DNA from: Nitrospinota bacterium
Lineage (GTDB): Bacteria > UBA8248 > JACPRG01
Reading direction: 5' to 3'
Assembly (NCBI GenBank): GCA_030740135.1
Contig: JASLXW010000199.1
Coordinates: 1-7,469 of the forward strand
DNA length: 7,469 nt
The translations under genes and the position numbers were made by a program. Shown here one piece after another: positions 5,617-7,469 of the stretch; positions within the stretch are counted from its first letter, which is position 1; the number at the start of each line of letters is the position of its first letter. A model generated the notes under the pieces. That model was given only the letters and a program-made list of their open reading frames with translations. It did no database searches and had not been told where the DNA came from.

Positions 5617-7469
5617 CGCGCTTTCCTCCCGGGAAGGGGCCGTCCGGAACGGATCGTTCTCTCTCCGTGCTCTCTTTTCAAGAGTTGGTAGAGGGGAGCC
5701 TCGACCGGATTTCGCGGGTCCTCGGAATACCGCAGCAATGCGTGGGAGCGGCTGTCCTTCTCTTTGGCGTTGGCAATCAGCCGGTACCAGAAAACAAACT
5801 TGGGCTTCAGCATGAAATCCACGATGGGACGCATCCAGTTATAGACGAAGAAGTGGTTTTCCCTTCTGCCGTCGCCGAATTCGGTGATGAAGATGTCCGT
5901 TCCTTCCTTCAATACGGACTTGATTTCCCGCGCGTAGGCAATGAACCGGAGGACGTCGGTTCCATAAAGATGGAGATTGTAGGCCACGCCGGGCGGCAGC
6001 AGCTCCGCCAGCCGAATCGCCTTCCGAAAAAACTTGTCGCCGCCCTGAAGGATGTTGAGGGTAGCCGCCGAGATCAACCGCGCCTCGAGCCCGGCGGCGG
6101 CGATTGCCCGACGGCATCGCCTCAGAAAAGCCACGTAGGATTCCGCGTCCGGAAACACCTCCCGGGGCGCATGCCGGCTCGACCAGTTCAGGTAAAACGG
6201 CTCGTTCCAGATCTCCATCCCGATGAACCCCGGCTTGCCGGCGTAACGCCGGACGGACGGCAGCAGATACCTTTCAATCCAGACGGACTGCCAGCCGGCC
6301 GGCCCGTAGGTCTCAATCCACGTGTCCGGAACGTAGGCCATGGTCAGGACAAAAGGGAGTCCGAGCGAGACGGCGGCGTTCACAACCTTGTCGTAATTCC
6401 CGAAGTTCGGCCCGCTCTCTCGGGCGTGCAACCCGAGGTGAAGCTTGACCGGGCGGATGCCGAGGTCGCGTTTCATCAGCCGCAGGTGTTCTTCCACGTA
6501 GGCGACGCCGAGCTTGTTGAAACCCAACCGGGCGCCGGATTGTTGTCCGGCGAGCGCCGGCCCGGGGCGCGACGACCCGTTGGATGGAACCAGGAAAAGA
6601 AACCGCCCGTCGCCGGTCTGCGCCGCTTGGGGCGGGGGGGGGGAATCCGGCGCGTGGACCATCCGGTTTCGGACGTAGGCGGCCAGCTCGTCGAAATTCA
6701 ACACGCCGTCGGCGCGGCCCCCTGCCGTGTCGGCCATTCCCGCGAGGCCGTCCAGTAGGTGTTTCGTGAATGCCCCCCGCCGGCCTGTTTCCTCTCCAAC
6801 GGCTGGCCGCCCCCCGCGTTCCGCCGCAAAAACGTGCGTGACGGACCGGCGGAGCCACCGCTCGATGTCCGGGATGGTCGGCGCGGCCACAACGGCGTGG
6901 AGGTCCTTCACCGGGAGACCGTATCCGCTGAAGGAGGCGTCCACGGCGACCAGCTTGTGGCGGGGGGAGAGGCTTTTCAATGTGGAGAGGAGGGCCCGCA
7001 TGCCGAGGGCGCGGCCCGGCGATTCGCGTAGATAAGGCGAGGCGTCTCCGGGCCAGCGCTCGACCTCCGCGTCGTAGGCCAGAAGATATCCCGCATCCTC
7101 GCCTCGCATCTTCATGGTGGCGGCGCGTCCGGAGAAATAAATGAGCAGTCTGTCGCGCTCCCCCATGCGGGGTTTCAAGTCGCGCTTAAGCGTTCGAAGG
7201 ATTGCGGCGCGTGTCGCGCGCGGTCCCGTCAGGAGCCGGATGTTTCGGCGCGGGAAGCCCAAACGCGTGAGGGCGCGGGCGACCTGGGCGGCGTCGGATT
7301 CCGCGCCGGGGCGGCGGGGGATCTCGGCGGAGGCGTACCGATCGATTCCGACGACCACCGCCCAGGAAGCGGCATAGAAGCGTGGGCCGGGTTGCGGGAG
7401 GCGGGAGGGGGCCGGGGAGGGGGAGGGGGAGGAGGGGGCCGAAACGGACTTTGGCGTCGCGGCGGACGC
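5613..7469 (-). CDS. Caspase-like (C14) domain fused to a clan GH-A glycoside hydrolase-like domain; 5' partial
   Basis: The frame is open from the right edge to the TGA at 5613 (618 visible residues), so the true N-terminus is outside. Visible residues 1-30 are Pro/Ser/Ala-rich. A caspase-like fold starts at about 34 (SWAVVVGIDRY) and runs to about 290, with the usual tail (GAFTKHLLDGL, DGVLNFDELAAYVRNR). A proline linker follows (276-280), then a barrel-like domain from about 315. The caspase dyad appears lost: YFSGHG reads YFSGRA (Arg at visible residue 115) and DACFSG reads DASFSG (Ser at 179). The hydrolase part keeps WNEP (acid/base Glu423), the HLY segment (H500, Y502) and ITEFG (nucleophile Glu530), as in clan GH-A families such as GH5 and GH39; the exact family and substrate are unknown. 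A GTG at 7358 is not a credible start: it lies inside the first caspase strand and has no ribosome site. The gene ends in an ATGA overlap with the cupin gene. An exported protein is plausible but the signal region is not visible. Confidence 0.85.
   Translation of the reverse strand, partial: ASAATPKSVSAPSSPSPSPAPSRLPQPGPRFYAASWAVVVGIDRYASAEIPRRPGAESDAAQVARALTRLGFPRRNIRLLTGPRATRAAILRTLKRDLKPRMGERDRLLIYFSGRAATMKMRGEDAGYLLAYDAEVERWPGDASPYLRESPGRALGMRALLSTLKSLSPRHKLVAVDASFSGYGLPVKDLHAVVAAPTIPDIERWLRRSVTHVFAAERGGRPAVGEETGRRGAFTKHLLDGLAGMADTAGGRADGVLNFDELAAYVRNRMVHAPDSPPPPQAAQTGDGRFLFLVPSNGSSRPGPALAGQQSGARLGFNKLGVAYVEEHLRLMKRDLGIRPVKLHLGLHARESGPNFGNYDKVVNAAVSLGLPFVLTMAYVPDTWIETYGPAGWQSVWIERYLLPSVRRYAGKPGFIGMEIWNEPFYLNWSSRHAPREVFPDAESYVAFLRRCRRAIAAAGLEARLISAATLNILQGGDKFFRKAIRLAELLPPGVAYNLHLYGTDVLRFIAYAREIKSVLKEGTDIFITEFGDGRRENHFFVYNWMRPIVDFMLKPKFVFWYRLIANAKEKDSRSHALLRYSEDPRNPVEAPLYQLLKREHGERTIRSGRPLPGRKAR
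6634..6643. repeat. Ten-base homopolymer (C10 on the coding strand) in the domain linker
   Basis: Ten consecutive G on the plus strand, read as C10 in the caspase/GH gene. It encodes part of the SPPPP linker between the two domains. Such tracts are prone to slippage in replication and to sequencing error. In the given sequence the frame is intact on both sides. Confidence 0.85.
7396..7438 (+). repeat. G-rich tract with G-quadruplex potential, encoding a Pro/Ser linker on the other strand
   Basis: Seven runs of three to five G, separated by one to four bases, lie on the plus strand, which is the template strand of the caspase/GH gene. On the coding strand it gives alternating Pro and Ser codons (SSPSPSPAPS). 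The G-run pattern meets the usual four-run G-quadruplex rule several times over. The simplest explanation is a low-complexity Pro/Ser linker in high-GC DNA. Confidence 0.6.

Noticed and set aside
5667..6758. Plus-strand open frame of 363 codons over the fusion gene
   Set aside because: Antisense to the hydrolase domain, whose NEP and TEFG motifs show the true coding strand.

Overview
The window is a dense, high-GC stretch of bacterial DNA carrying seven protein genes, two of them cut by the window edges. Shine-Dalgarno sites are clear, starts include ATG, GTG and TTG, and third positions are mostly G or C. No rRNA, tRNA, IS element or CRISPR array is visible. The gene types (M20 peptidase, cyclase/formamidase-like hydrolase, SDR, TPP decarboxylase-like enzyme, small cupin, HemY) suit a metabolically broad soil or marine bacterium, perhaps an uncultured high-GC phylum or a deltaproteobacterium-like lineage. 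That placement is inference; nothing in the window fixes the taxon.

Layout. Positions 1-1940 (minus strand) hold a three-gene catabolic-looking set: cyclase-family hydrolase (1940-1176), SDR oxidoreductase (1171-401, 4 nt downstream) and the N-terminal 101 residues of an M20 metallopeptidase (303-1, running off the left edge). Positions 1941-2063 are a divergent intergenic region with the only AT-rich patch in the window. Positions 2064-3488 (plus strand) encode HemY, a FAD-dependent porphyrinogen oxidase of haem synthesis. It converges, with a 27 nt gap, on a second minus-strand set: a caspase-like/glycoside-hydrolase fusion (off the right edge to 5613), a small cupin (5616-5296, ATGA overlap) and a TPP-dependent acetolactate synthase/benzoylformate decarboxylase-type enzyme (5231-3516).

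The standout is the right-hand fusion. A Pro/Ser-rich segment leads into a complete caspase-like (C14-type) fold in which both catalytic residues appear substituted (GHG became GRA; DACFSG became DASFSG). A proline linker encoded by a C10 tract follows, then a clan GH-A glycoside-hydrolase-like domain that keeps both catalytic glutamates (WNEP and TEFG). So a probably inactive caspase module is joined to a probably active sugar hydrolase, and the gene is translationally coupled to a cupin gene. How the fusion, the cupin and the TPP enzyme work together cannot be read from the sequence.
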